This document shows, one piece after another, positions 21,957-28,706 of a stretch of 35,596 bases of DNA. The position numbers and the translations under genes were made by a program. The stretch covers positions 1 to 35,596 of the forward strand of contig NZ_WUCC01000024.1 of the NCBI RefSeq assembly GCF_009807095.1, read 5' to 3'. Under the pieces are notes generated by a model. That model was given only the letters and a program-made list of their open reading frames with translations, ran no database searches and was not told where the DNA came from. Source of the DNA: Rathayibacter sp. VKM Ac-2754 (GTDB lineage: Bacteria > Actinomycetota > Actinomycetes > Actinomycetales > Microbacteriaceae). Within the stretch, counting starts at the first letter, position 1, and each line of letters begins with the position of its first letter.

Positions 21957-22115
21957 TTACTCCGAGCTGCCGTCGACCCGGAGCACGTACAAGATGACGT
22001 GATCCTCCGGGATCATTGCGCGCACTTCCGCGATCGCGTCGGCGCTTGTCGCCGCGCTGCTGCGCACCACCGTCGATGCCGATTCCGCGCGCGTCCGGTG
22101 TGCCAGCTCCCACAT
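21957..22115 (-). CDS. Possible 52-residue hypothetical protein
   Basis: A short minus-strand frame that fills the gap between the SSB-like gene and the second repeat array. From the ATG at 22115-22113 it reads MWELAHRTRAESASTVVRSS, then an Ala-rich segment and AEVRAMIPEDHVILYVLRVDG, which looks like a helix followed by a strand. GGAGG lies only one base before the ATG, closer than usual. A longer start at 22196 gives a basic, unlikely N-terminus. No family is recognised. The gap is otherwise empty. Confidence 0.45.
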   Translation of the reverse strand: MWELAHRTRAESASTVVRSSAATSADAIAEVRAMIPEDHVILYVLRVDGSSE

Positions 22116-22199
22116 GCCTCCATCGTCCCATCCGGCGCCGACAGCGGCTCTCAGCTCCCGGCGGGGGAGGTCCTGATGCGGCCGCGGTGACCTCACATC

Positions 22200-22309
22200 T
22201 ACAGCTCTACAGCTCTACAGCTCTACAGCTCTACAGCTCTACAGCTCTACAGCTCTACAGCTCTACAGCTCTACAGCTCTACAGCTCTACAGCTCTACAG
22301 GTACCTGTA
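22200..22309 (+). repeat. Centromere-like array 2: thirteen 8-bp TACAG repeats plus palindrome
   Basis: TACAG recurs at strict 8-bp intervals from 22200 to 22296 (13 units) and ends in the same TACAGGTACCTGTA palindrome (22296-22309) as array 1. The seven extra units relative to array 1 suggest expansion by slippage or unequal exchange. A second partition site, or a reservoir of ParB binding, is likely. Confidence 0.85.
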
Positions 22310-22642
22310 TCTGCTGGTCAGGGCTCTCGGGTCGCTGTGGGGGAGGGCCGGCGTTGCCGTCCCGTGAGGGGCCGGCCCCTCACCCTCCCCGGTTCTCCGC
22401 CCGGGGGGCGGGGCGCGCTTCGCGCGCATCGCCTGCGGCGACCGGGAGCCGCTGCGCGGCGCTGCTTTGAGGTTTTTTGTTCCTCTCCGCGGTACAAACC
22501 TATTTCGCTCCGGCGGCTACGTGCCACCTATTCCGAACGCGGTCGCTGCGCTCCCTTATTTCGTTCGGAATAGGCGTCACTCCGCCGCCTCCACTCAAAC
22601 GGTTCTTCCCGCCGGAGAGGCACAAAAAAACGATCAGACAAG
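22254..22642 (+). repeat. 389-bp direct repeat, copy 2
   Basis: Identical by eye to 20075-20463, same orientation, with the same palindromes (20-bp palindrome at 22364-22383, 13-bp inverted repeat at 22527-22539 and 22562-22574). The two copies bracket the nrdH and ssb segment. Recombination between them would excise or duplicate 2179 bp. Copy 2 precedes the ardC gene by about 70 bases. Confidence 0.88.
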
Positions 22643-22711
22643 ACGAAAGCCCCGTAGTTCTGTTACAACCACGGGACCCGTCGCGTTGATCCTCGCACAG
22701 GGAGAACCGCC

Positions 22712-23650
22712 ATGACCAGCACGACCACCACCCGCAAGACCGCCACCAAGAAGCGCGCCCCCCGGACTACCCCCGAGGAGCGCCGCGAGCAGGCCGCGGC
22801 GCTGCACGAGAGCATCACCGAGCAGGTCGAGGCGCTGCGCGACACGGAGCAATGGCGCCGGTTCCTCTCGTTCGCGTCCTCGTTCCACCGCTACAGCCTG
22901 GGCAACCTCCTGCTGATCCTCGCTCAGCGTCCCGACGCCTCCGCCGTCGCGGGGTTCCGCGCGTGGCAGGGCAAGGGCCGCCAGGTTCGCAAGGGCGAGA
23001 AGGCGATCAAGATTTTCGGCTTCGCTCAGCGCAAGATCGACGCCGACGAGGAGTCTGAGGAGGGCACCACGACCAGCACCGACGAGAAGGGGCAGAAGGT
23101 CCAGACCTACTACCCCCTCGTGTCTGTGTTCGCGATCGAGCAGACCGACCTCATGGAAGGTGCCGAGGACCCCCGCGACATCGCCCGGCCGCTGACCGGG
23201 GCCGAGGATCACGGCGTCATCGCGGCGCTGAGCGCGTTTCTCGAGGCCGAGGACTGGACCGTCGAGCGCCGCCCCCTCCCGCAGGGAACGAGCGGCTACG
23301 CCCGCCCCGAGGACCGCACCGTCGTCGTCGGAGACACCCTCGCGCCGGAGCAGGCCGCGAAGACCCTGATCCACGAGACGGCGCACATTCTCTTGGGTCA
23401 CGTGGACGACCTGGAGGAGTACGCGCAGCACCGCGGGCTGATGGAGACCGAGGCCGAGGGCGTCGCCTTCGTCGTCGCCGGGCTCGCGGGGTTCGATACG
23501 AGCGCCTACAGCGTCGGCTACATCGCGGGGTGGAGCAACTGCGACGCGGACGTGATCCGCGGGACCGCCGCGCGGGTGCTGACGACCGCGCACCGCATCG
23601 CGGAAATCCTCGACGGCGACGAGGCCGACGCCGAGGACGAGGACGCCTGA
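22712..23650 (+). CDS. ardC: ArdC-type antirestriction protein
   Basis: A 312-residue protein with the ArdC layout. An N-terminal single-stranded DNA-binding domain (about residues 25-145) contains FLSFASSFHRYSLGNLLLI, GFRAWQGKGRQVRKGEKAIKIF and a YYPLVSVFAIEQTD strand. The metalloprotease-like C-terminal domain carries HETAH (His221, Glu222, His225) and a downstream Glu in METEAEGVAFVVAG as probable third ligand. ArdC proteins shield incoming plasmid DNA from restriction. The ATG at 22712 has an AGGGAGAA site. The C-terminus is acidic. A terminator hairpin follows at once. Some annotators would call it only ArdC-like or a zincin-like metallopeptidase. Confidence 0.85.
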   Translation: MTSTTTTRKTATKKRAPRTTPEERREQAAALHESITEQVEALRDTEQWRRFLSFASSFHRYSLGNLLLILAQRPDASAVAGFRAWQGKGRQVRKGEKAIKIFGFAQRKIDADEESEEGTTTSTDEKGQKVQTYYPLVSVFAIEQTDLMEGAEDPRDIARPLTGAEDHGVIAALSAFLEAEDWTVERRPLPQGTSGYARPEDRTVVVGDTLAPEQAAKTLIHETAHILLGHVDDLEEYAQHRGLMETEAEGVAFVVAGLAGFDTSAYSVGYIAGWSNCDADVIRGTAARVLTTAHRIAEILDGDEADAEDEDA

Positions 23651-23654
23651 CACA

Positions 23655-23686
23655 GCGGGGGACCGGCCTTCGGGTCGGCCCCCCGC
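23655..23686 (+). terminator. Terminator hairpin after ardC
   Basis: GCGGGGG pairs with CCCCCGC, and a second stem CCGGCC/GGTCGG follows inward around a TTCG tetraloop. It lies five bases after the stop. Confidence 0.7.
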
Positions 23687-23725
23687 CTCCCCTCCGCGAT
23701 CCTCCCCTCACCGAAAGGCCACACC

Positions 23726-24160
23726 ATGACCACCACCAGCAGCACCCCCGCCGCCGCCGTCGACGTCGACGTGTGGGGACACACCCCCGAGCTGCGCGCC
23801 GCGCAAGACGCCGTGAACACCGCCGCCGAGTCCGGCGACGCCCGCGCGCTGCGCGCCGCTGTCCGCGTTCTCTTCACCGCTGCCGCCCGGCACGCCTGGC
23901 CCACCGCCACGGCTCTCGTGTTCAAGCGCGAGAGCGTGGGCACGTTCTCCGGTTTCTGGGCGCTCTACCGCGTCACCGACGCCGGACACCGGGTGCTCCG
24001 CGAGTGGGAGAACGAGCCCGACGAGATGAGCGACGAGAGCGACGAGGAGCGCGTCGCGCTCGACCTCATCAGCAACAGCCACGAGACGCAGGACTACGCC
24101 GACACCTTCGGACCGCTCCGCGAGGGCGTGGCGGTCGGATACCACCTGTACATGCTCTGA
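23726..24160 (+). CDS. Hypothetical protein downstream of ardC
   Basis: A 144-residue protein starting at ATG 23726 (CGAAAGGCC upstream). It is Ala-rich and helical at the N-terminus (PELRAAQDAVNTAAESGDARALRAAVRVLFTAAARHAWP), with an aromatic strand region (TFSGFWALYRVTDAGHRVL) and an acidic DEMSDESDEE stretch, ending in VAVGYHLYML. No membrane helix or active-site motif is visible. It probably belongs to the same establishment region as ardC although a hairpin separates them. No family recognised. Confidence 0.7.
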   Translation: MTTTSSTPAAAVDVDVWGHTPELRAAQDAVNTAAESGDARALRAAVRVLFTAAARHAWPTATALVFKRESVGTFSGFWALYRVTDAGHRVLREWENEPDEMSDESDEERVALDLISNSHETQDYADTFGPLREGVAVGYHLYML

Positions 24161-24168
24161 CGGCGCGC

Positions 24169-24201
24169 GTGCGGGCCGACCCGAAACGGGCCGGCCCGCA
24201 C
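24169..24201 (+). terminator. Terminator hairpin after the 144-residue gene
   Basis: GTGCGGGCCGACCC pairs with CGGGCCGGCCCGCAC (one bulge) around a GAAA loop, eight bases after the stop. Confidence 0.7.
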
Positions 24202-24262
24202 GAGGGGGAGAGCCCCCTCGACCCCCCAGCCCGCGCAGAACGGCTACGCGAGGGAGAGGAAC

Positions 24263-24505
24263 CTAGCTGCGCTGCCGGAGCTTTTTCCCCGCGCGGATAT
24301 TCCGGTTCTCGATGACACCGACGAAGGCCAGGCCGATCGCAACGACGACGAGGAGCACCCAGCCGAGGACGTTGAACCACTGCCCGGTGAACGCCGCGTA
24401 CGTCTGCTCACCTGCGATGCTCGCGAACATCAGCGACAGGCCGAACCAGACCATGCCATTGCTAATCAACGCGGCACGAGCCAGAGGCGTCCGGGGAGTG
24501 GTCAT
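24263..24505 (-). CDS. Small two-helix membrane protein
   Basis: An 80-residue protein starting at ATG 24505-24503. Two membrane helices lie at about residues 12-31 and 43-64, with a short loop between (AGEQTYAAFTGQW) and a basic tail (IRAGKKLRQRS) that would be cytoplasmic. Possible roles include surface exclusion or a small membrane modulator, but nothing in the sequence decides this. It is monocistronic, with no partner within 200 bases. The stretch 24506-24649 upstream holds no gene that I can see. Confidence 0.62.
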   Translation of the reverse strand: MTTPRTPLARAALISNGMVWFGLSLMFASIAGEQTYAAFTGQWFNVLGWVLLVVVAIGLAFVGVIENRNIRAGKKLRQRS

Positions 24506-24649
24506 ACCGTCACTGTGACACCCGCGACTGGGACTGCCCCCAACAGGCGCGCCGTTCTACGCTGACGATGCGGCGTCGAGCGGGACCGCACGTTCCGGCT
24601 CCGCTGCCGCGGACCCCGCCACTCGCCCCGGGTGGCCGAGGGACCGCCA

Positions 24650-24694
24650 GTAGCCCCCGGCGCGCGCTCCGTTTCGCGGCCCGCCGGGGGCTAC
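24650..24694 (-). terminator. Terminator hairpin downstream of lsr2
   Basis: A perfect 12-bp stem, GTAGCCCCCGGC (24650-24661) with GCCGGGGGCTAC (24683-24694), 13 bases beyond the lsr2 stop on the minus strand. It is GC-rich with no T-tract. Confidence 0.75.
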
Positions 24695-24707
24695 CCGCGA
24701 CACCGCC

Positions 24708-25043
24708 CTAGTGACCGTCGTCGTACGCCTTCTGGACCTCAGCAGAGATGCGGCCGCGGTCGGAAACGTTGTGCCCGTTCTTGGCCGCCCACTCCCGGAT
24801 CGTCTTCAACCGCTCCGGGTCGCTCTTCGCCCGAGCGGGAGTCGAGGAGCCGGCGTTGCCGTCTCGACGCACGCGCCGGCCGGCGTCCACGTACTTATCG
24901 AACGCGGTGCGCAGCTTCGACGTGTTCTCTGCCGACAGATCGATTTCGTAGTTCGCGCCATCGATCGAGAAGGTGACCGTCCCACCATCTCCCTCGATAG
25001 GGGTGCCGTCCAGGTCATCGATAAGAGTGAGCTTCTGGGCCAT
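24708..25043 (-). CDS. lsr2: Lsr2 nucleoid-associated protein
   Basis: A 111-residue protein with clear Lsr2 features. The start MAQKLTLIDDLDGTPIEGDG leads into the dimerisation strands (VTFSIDGANYEIDLSAENTSKL). A basic linker RRVRRDGN follows, and the C-terminal DNA-binding domain contains KTIREWAAKNGHNVSDRGRI, where the Arg-Gly-Arg hook binds the minor groove. The start at 25043 has GGAG nearby; five extra upstream residues are possible. Lsr2 silences AT-rich foreign DNA and bridges DNA, like H-NS. A plasmid copy may hide the plasmid from the host Lsr2 balance. It is restricted to actinobacteria, so it supports the host assignment. Confidence 0.93.
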   Translation of the reverse strand: MAQKLTLIDDLDGTPIEGDGGTVTFSIDGANYEIDLSAENTSKLRTAFDKYVDAGRRVRRDGNAGSSTPARAKSDPERLKTIREWAAKNGHNVSDRGRISAEVQKAYDDGH

Positions 25044-25190
25044 CAGGTGTATCTCCAAGCAGAGTGAAAAGGTGATCGCTCTGTTTCTAGCAGTCGCCGG
25101 CCGCTGAACCAGCCAGGGCTATAGGTTCAGCCGCGAATCCGTCAATACAATTCGGCGTGGCGGAGCGGTCGAACGGGGTGCAGGGACCTC

Positions 25191-25252
25191 ACGGGTTCGA
25201 GTTCCGTTGATGCGGCGAGGGGCAACCGTTCGGGTCGGTGCGCCCCTCGCCG
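25191..25252 (+). other. tRNA-like T-arm followed by a strong hairpin
   Basis: ACGGG-TTCGAGT-TCCGT (25191-25207) forms a proper 5-bp T-arm with the canonical 7-base loop, and a D-arm-like GCGGAGCGGTCGAA lies upstream (around 25160). I cannot pair an acceptor stem, so it is not a working tRNA by eye. A perfect 11-bp stem, CGGCGAGGGGC (25213-25223) with its complement at 25242-25252, follows. The gap 25044-25430 has no other gene. It may be a tRNA relic, an attachment site remnant or a small RNA with a terminator. Confidence 0.4.
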
Positions 25253-25430
25253 TGCACGTGCCGGCGTTCTCACGCCAGGTGCCAGAGACCGGTGGCCAGG
25301 GAACACCAGTCGATCCATGCAGAAGAATACACATCATCGTTAGAAGCTCTAGCGAAACTCCTCGCTTAGGGGGGTAATTCCCCGTTGCTGTCCGCGGGGA
25401 TCGGGTACAGGCAATCGTCCCGGTGCCCGG

Positions 25431-25628
25431 TCACGGGTAGTAGATCGACCACTCTGTCTCGGGCAGCTCGCGCACGTCGTTGAGGATTCGTATGCGCCAC
25501 CCGTCGCTGGTGCGTTCCTCGATTTCGCCGCGCACGATCTCCGGCGTCCATCCGTCTCGCGTGTTCACGTATCGGATGAAACGCATGTGCCGGCCGGGCG
25601 GGGGATTGGTGAGGTTGACCGTGGACAT
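25431..25628 (-). CDS. Small hypothetical protein
   Basis: A 65-residue protein from ATG 25628-25626 (GGAG just upstream). It reads MSTVNLTNPPPGRHMRFIRY, then a strand-rich part with EIVRGEIEERTSDGWRIRILN and the end ETEWSIYYP. This suggests a small beta-sheet domain. A longer frame upstream crosses a hairpin and looks spurious. It lies downstream of the SRAP gene, separated by a terminator-like stem, so it probably has its own promoter. No family recognised. Confidence 0.58.
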   Translation of the reverse strand: MSTVNLTNPPPGRHMRFIRYVNTRDGWTPEIVRGEIEERTSDGWRIRILNDVRELPETEWSIYYP

Positions 25629-25673
25629 GGCTCCATCTTCGGCCGGTGCGGTGTCGCGAAGCTGAGCGGGGTG

Positions 25674-25710
25674 CTGCTCTCGGCCGCGCCATACACGCGG
25701 CCGAGAGCAG
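25674..25710 (-). terminator. Terminator hairpin between the SRAP gene and the 65-residue gene
   Basis: A perfect 15-bp stem, CTGCTCTCGGCCGCG (25674-25688) with its complement (25696-25710), around a 7-base loop. It lies about 110 bases past the SRAP stop on the minus strand. Confidence 0.75.
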
Positions 25711-25817
25711 GGCGGCATCCGAGCTCCTGCACCGGTATGGCCGCTCGCGGCGTCAACGAAACTCCCACTTCTCGACCGCACTGCCACCGTAGACGCGGAA
25801 GCTCTCGAAAGGTGCCG

Positions 25818-26507
25818 TCAGGGGAGTGGGTCGAGCAGGTGAGGCCCGTTGTTACGGACACTGTTCACGTCTCGAGAAACCTCGTAGTGCTCCAGGTTGT
25901 GCGCGACCGCATAGGACTCCCGGTCGAGCAGCTGCATCAGAGCGTCGACGTCGAGGTGGCCGCCGAGCCAGTCGTCGTACCCGTCCGGCGTGATGCACGC
26001 CGGCATCCGGTCGTGCACCTCACCCGGCGCCACATGCGAGTCGCGGGTGATGATCGCCGTCGACAGCCGCCACTTCTCCGGATCGTCCTCCGCCTTCGAC
26101 GGATCCGGCCACGCCGAGACGACGCCCGCCATCGCGAGGGCCGCGTCGGGCTCGTAGATGAAGTGCGGCTGCTTCCCCGTCTCGGTGACCGTCCACTCGT
26201 AGTAGCCGGCCGCCGGGATCAGCACCCGCGACGTCGCGAACGCCTTCCGGAACATGGGCGACGTCGCGACCGTCTCGATCCGCGCGTTGATCGGCTGCGG
26301 CCGCTGCTTCTTGAAGTCCTTCGCCCACACCGGCACGAACCCCCAGTGCACGGTTGGCGCCGACCGCTCCCCATCGCGCTCACGCACGACGGTCACCGGA
26401 TTCGTCGGCGCCACGTTGTAGTTCGGGCGCATGCCAGCGAAGTCGCCGGTGAAAAGGTCCGGGAGCAGGCCTTCGGTGTTGTCCTTGACGACGAATCGAC
26501 CGCACAT
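25818..26507 (-). CDS. SRAP-domain protein (YedK/HMCES family)
   Basis: A 229-residue SOS-response-associated peptidase-family protein. The catalytic Cys2 follows the initiator Met (MCGRFVV). Other family residues are Asn74 in INARIET, Glu104 in GYYEWT and His165 in VHDRMP. SRAP proteins form a thiazolidine crosslink with abasic sites in single-stranded DNA and so protect them. On a transferred plasmid this would guard the incoming single strand, together with the SSB-like protein. All active-site residues are present and the length is normal. It is read alone on the minus strand, with a terminator-like hairpin downstream. Confidence 0.92.
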   Translation of the reverse strand: MCGRFVVKDNTEGLLPDLFTGDFAGMRPNYNVAPTNPVTVVRERDGERSAPTVHWGFVPVWAKDFKKQRPQPINARIETVATSPMFRKAFATSRVLIPAAGYYEWTVTETGKQPHFIYEPDAALAMAGVVSAWPDPSKAEDDPEKWRLSTAIITRDSHVAPGEVHDRMPACITPDGYDDWLGGHLDVDALMQLLDRESYAVAHNLEHYEVSRDVNSVRNNGPHLLDPLP

Positions 26508-26561
26508 GCGCTCAGCCTACGGACGGCGCCGCCCGTCTCCTCGACCGGCGGCGCGAGCCAG

Positions 26562-26867
26562 TCAGTTCATCGAGGCGCGCGGGGTGAGGAATACGCGGCC
26601 CTCACCGTCGACATTGATGGTCATCGGCCCCACGCCGCACACCGACACCGTAAGCGGTGGCTGACTCGGGTCATCATCCACGATGCCCTGCACGATCGAG
26701 GTGTACTGGGCGATGATCTGCTCCCGCGTCTGTGGCGGCCGCACAACCGGAGCAGGAAGTACCGGCTCCGGTTCGAAGCTCGGGCGCCGGAACAGACGTG
26801 CCGCCCACGAGCGGGCGCCACGATCGTCGGAATGCTCGTGCGCTGCCTTCCGGCGAGGCCGAATCAC
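26562..26867 (-). CDS. Hypothetical protein coupled to the gene divergent from the methylase
   Basis: A 101-residue protein. The GTG at 26867-26865 overlaps the upstream stop (GTGA), which decides the start over a GTG three bases earlier. The N-terminal third is basic (VIRPRRKAAHEHSDDRGARSW). Pro-rich sequence follows, then a helix (TREQIIAQYTSIVQGIVDDD) and two strands (LTVSVCGVGPMTINVDGEGRVFLT). No domain is recognised. It is in the operon of the 269-residue protein beside the restriction-modification genes. The pair could be a third component of that defence unit; this is a guess from position. Confidence 0.6.
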   Translation of the reverse strand: MIRPRRKAAHEHSDDRGARSWAARLFRRPSFEPEPVLPAPVVRPPQTREQIIAQYTSIVQGIVDDDPSQPPLTVSVCGVGPMTINVDGEGRVFLTPRASMN

Positions 26868-27673
26868 CACGCGCTCTGCTCGCCCGGAAGCGGCGGCGGA
26901 GGTGTCGCAGCATCCTGTTCTGCTCGGAGCTGCTGAACGACGCGCGCCACGAGAACCACGGCCTGCGCTGAGGCAAATGCGTCGGTGTGAGAAATGTCAC
27001 CGTGAGTGACTTTCTGCGCAAGGTCCCAAGCCGTGCGAACGAAAGCCCGCAGTTCAGCATGGGCTTTCCCGCTCGAATTCTCCGCGAGGAACAGGTCCAG
27101 CCACGCTTTCGCGTCGCCGGCTTTCGGGGGCTCGGCGTCCTTCGGCACGGTGGTGGAGGGAGCGATGAGCTTCGCCACGTCGATGATGATTTCGCGGCTA
27201 CGGCGGCCGACGTCCTGCCAGTCATCCCGATCACGCGCTCCGTTCATCTCCTTGATCAGAGCGTCGATCCGGCGGTCTACCGCTTCCCAAGTTGGCTCGC
27301 CTGTCGAACCCACATCCTGCACAGTCGCGCGGCTCTCGTACGCCGTCAGCTCATCGAGCGCAGCCTTCGCGAGGTCCTGAATGAGGGCGCGGCGTTCCGC
27401 GTAGCTCGGAAGTTCTCGGGACCACTGACCATGCCACTCCCAGAGGTTCTCCCACGGAAACGCGGGCGGCAGCCCCAGGCGTTCAAGATTGTCGGTGAGC
27501 GTCCTCGCATCACCGATGTAGCTCGCGTTCACGCTGGGGATACGGGGTCCGCCCGTCGCGACGGTCGTCAGAACGTTCGCCTGCTGCTTCAGCAGCGTGC
27601 GGATGTTCTGCACGCTCAGAATGTCGCTCCCGCCCGGCGGGTGAGCGTTGAAAAGGTCATCGATGTTCGACAC
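26864..27673 (-). CDS. Helical hypothetical protein divergent from the R-M genes
   Basis: A 269-residue protein from GTG 27673-27671. An ATG at 27709 is possible, and longer starts would run inside the methylase gene. It is mostly helical. Segments include ILSVQNIRTLLKQQANVLTTV, WENLWEWHGQWSRELPSY, GRRSREIIIDVAKLI and a C-terminal stretch EFVRTAWDLAQKVTHG-type followed by an Ala/Val-rich helix (ASAQAVVLVARVVQQL). The C-terminal pattern (Arg ... His in a helix pair) faintly recalls HEPN-like or Abi_C domains of abortive-infection proteins, but I cannot assign it. It shares a short divergent promoter region with the methylase, which suggests an R-M-linked defence role. Confidence 0.6.
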   Translation of the reverse strand: MSNIDDLFNAHPPGGSDILSVQNIRTLLKQQANVLTTVATGGPRIPSVNASYIGDARTLTDNLERLGLPPAFPWENLWEWHGQWSRELPSYAERRALIQDLAKAALDELTAYESRATVQDVGSTGEPTWEAVDRRIDALIKEMNGARDRDDWQDVGRRSREIIIDVAKLIAPSTTVPKDAEPPKAGDAKAWLDLFLAENSSGKAHAELRAFVRTAWDLAQKVTHGDISHTDAFASAQAVVLVARVVQQLRAEQDAATPPPPLPGEQSAW

Positions 27674-27768
27674 ACACCCATTCTCTTGCCCGTGACTCGC
27701 CCACAGCATCTTCGCGATCGCTGAGACCTCGACGCAGCGAGGCGAGGGCGTCGCCGCTGCGCGCAGTC

Positions 27769-27774
27769 GATAAT
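27769..27774 (+). promoter_or_regulatory. Probable -10 element of a leaderless methylase transcript
   Basis: GATAAT lies 8 bases before the ATG at 27783, which places the transcript start at or next to the start codon. No separate ribosome site is well spaced. No good -35 is visible. Confidence 0.5.
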
Positions 27775-27782
27775 CTCGAAGG

Positions 27783-28706
27783 ATGCACCTCCAAGTCGTT
27801 CCGAGCGGCACGCCCGCCGTGCCCTCCGACTCCGCCGCCGCGCTACGGCAGCTCCTCGCGGACGGCGTGACCTGGGGTGACTCGTCCGCATGGCTCCCCG
27901 CCCTGCCCGCAAAGAGCGTTGACCTGTTCTTCACCTCCCCGCCGTACGCCGATCAGCGCGCCTACAGCCGCATTCACCCGGACCGCTACGTCGAGTGGTT
28001 CCTGCCCTTCGCGCGAGCCATGTACGACGCAAGCGCGGACACCGGCTCGTTGGTCATCAACATCAAGAACCGCGTCGCGAAGGACGGACCCCTCCGGGGG
28101 CAGCGACACCCCTACGTGTTCCAGCTCGTGATCGCGTTGCAGAACATGGGCTGGCGCTGGGTGGAGGAGTACATCTGGCAGAAGCCCAACGCGATCCCTG
28201 GCAAGTTCGGCCCTCGTACTAAGGACGCTTTCGAGCACGTGTTCCACTTCGCCCGAGGGGCAAAGCCGTACTTCGACCTCGATGCGATCCGGGTTCCCTA
28301 CAAGACCACCGATGACGAAATCGCACGCCGCCGCCTCGACACCAACGGCCGGCGCACCACAGAAGCCGGCTTCGGCCGCGATCGCGTCGGAACCTACCGT
28401 CACGGCGGCGCCGATCCTGGCAACGTCGTCTCGGTCAGCCAGACCTACAACCAGCACCGCGGCGTGAAGCACACTGCCGCTATGCCGGAAGGGCTCGCAG
28501 AGTTCTTCATCAAGGCCATGTCACCGGTCGGCGGAACCGTCATCGACCCGTTCGCCGGCGGCGGCACGACCGCCGTCGTCGCCCGCCGGTTCGGACGCCT
28601 CGCCGGCGGTGTCGAGCTGCACGAGGAGTTCGCCACCGAGGCGCGGCGACGTATCGCCGTCGACGTTGACAGCGACGTGCCCGGCCAGATGCTCGGCCTC
28701 GGCTGA
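27783..28706 (+). CDS. Type II DNA methyltransferase (beta-class, SPPY)
   Basis: A 307-residue site-specific DNA methyltransferase. Catalytic motif IV TSPPY (residues 51-55) comes first and the AdoMet-binding motif I, IDPFAGGGTT (about 254-263), comes near the C-terminus. This is the beta-class order used by many N4-cytosine and some N6-adenine enzymes. Between them lie INIKNRV, EEYIWQKPNAIPGKFG and EHVFHFARG, which are typical conserved segments. SPPY favours N4-cytosine methylation, but the target base and site cannot be read from sequence. Its stop overlaps the endonuclease start by one base (TGATG), so the pair is a complete restriction-modification system. Confidence 0.92.
   Translation: MHLQVVPSGTPAVPSDSAAALRQLLADGVTWGDSSAWLPALPAKSVDLFFTSPPYADQRAYSRIHPDRYVEWFLPFARAMYDASADTGSLVINIKNRVAKDGPLRGQRHPYVFQLVIALQNMGWRWVEEYIWQKPNAIPGKFGPRTKDAFEHVFHFARGAKPYFDLDAIRVPYKTTDDEIARRRLDTNGRRTTEAGFGRDRVGTYRHGGADPGNVVSVSQTYNQHRGVKHTAAMPEGLAEFFIKAMSPVGGTVIDPFAGGGTTAVVARRFGRLAGGVELHEEFATEARRRIAVDVDSDVPGQMLGLG

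Noticed and set aside
22016-22573. A frame translating the TACAG array into a tandem Tyr-Ser-Ser-Thr-Ala peptide
   Set aside because: The periodic peptide is a by-product of the 8-bp DNA repeat and reads on into the structured direct repeat. No ribosome site or partner supports it.
25140-25212. A functional tRNA gene
   Set aside because: Only the T-arm is convincing. The acceptor stem cannot be paired and there is no clear anticodon arm.
25119-25337. A 72-codon minus-strand frame across the tRNA-like element
   Set aside because: It reads through the 11-bp hairpin stem and the T-arm, with Arg/Thr/Pro-rich composition and no ribosome site.
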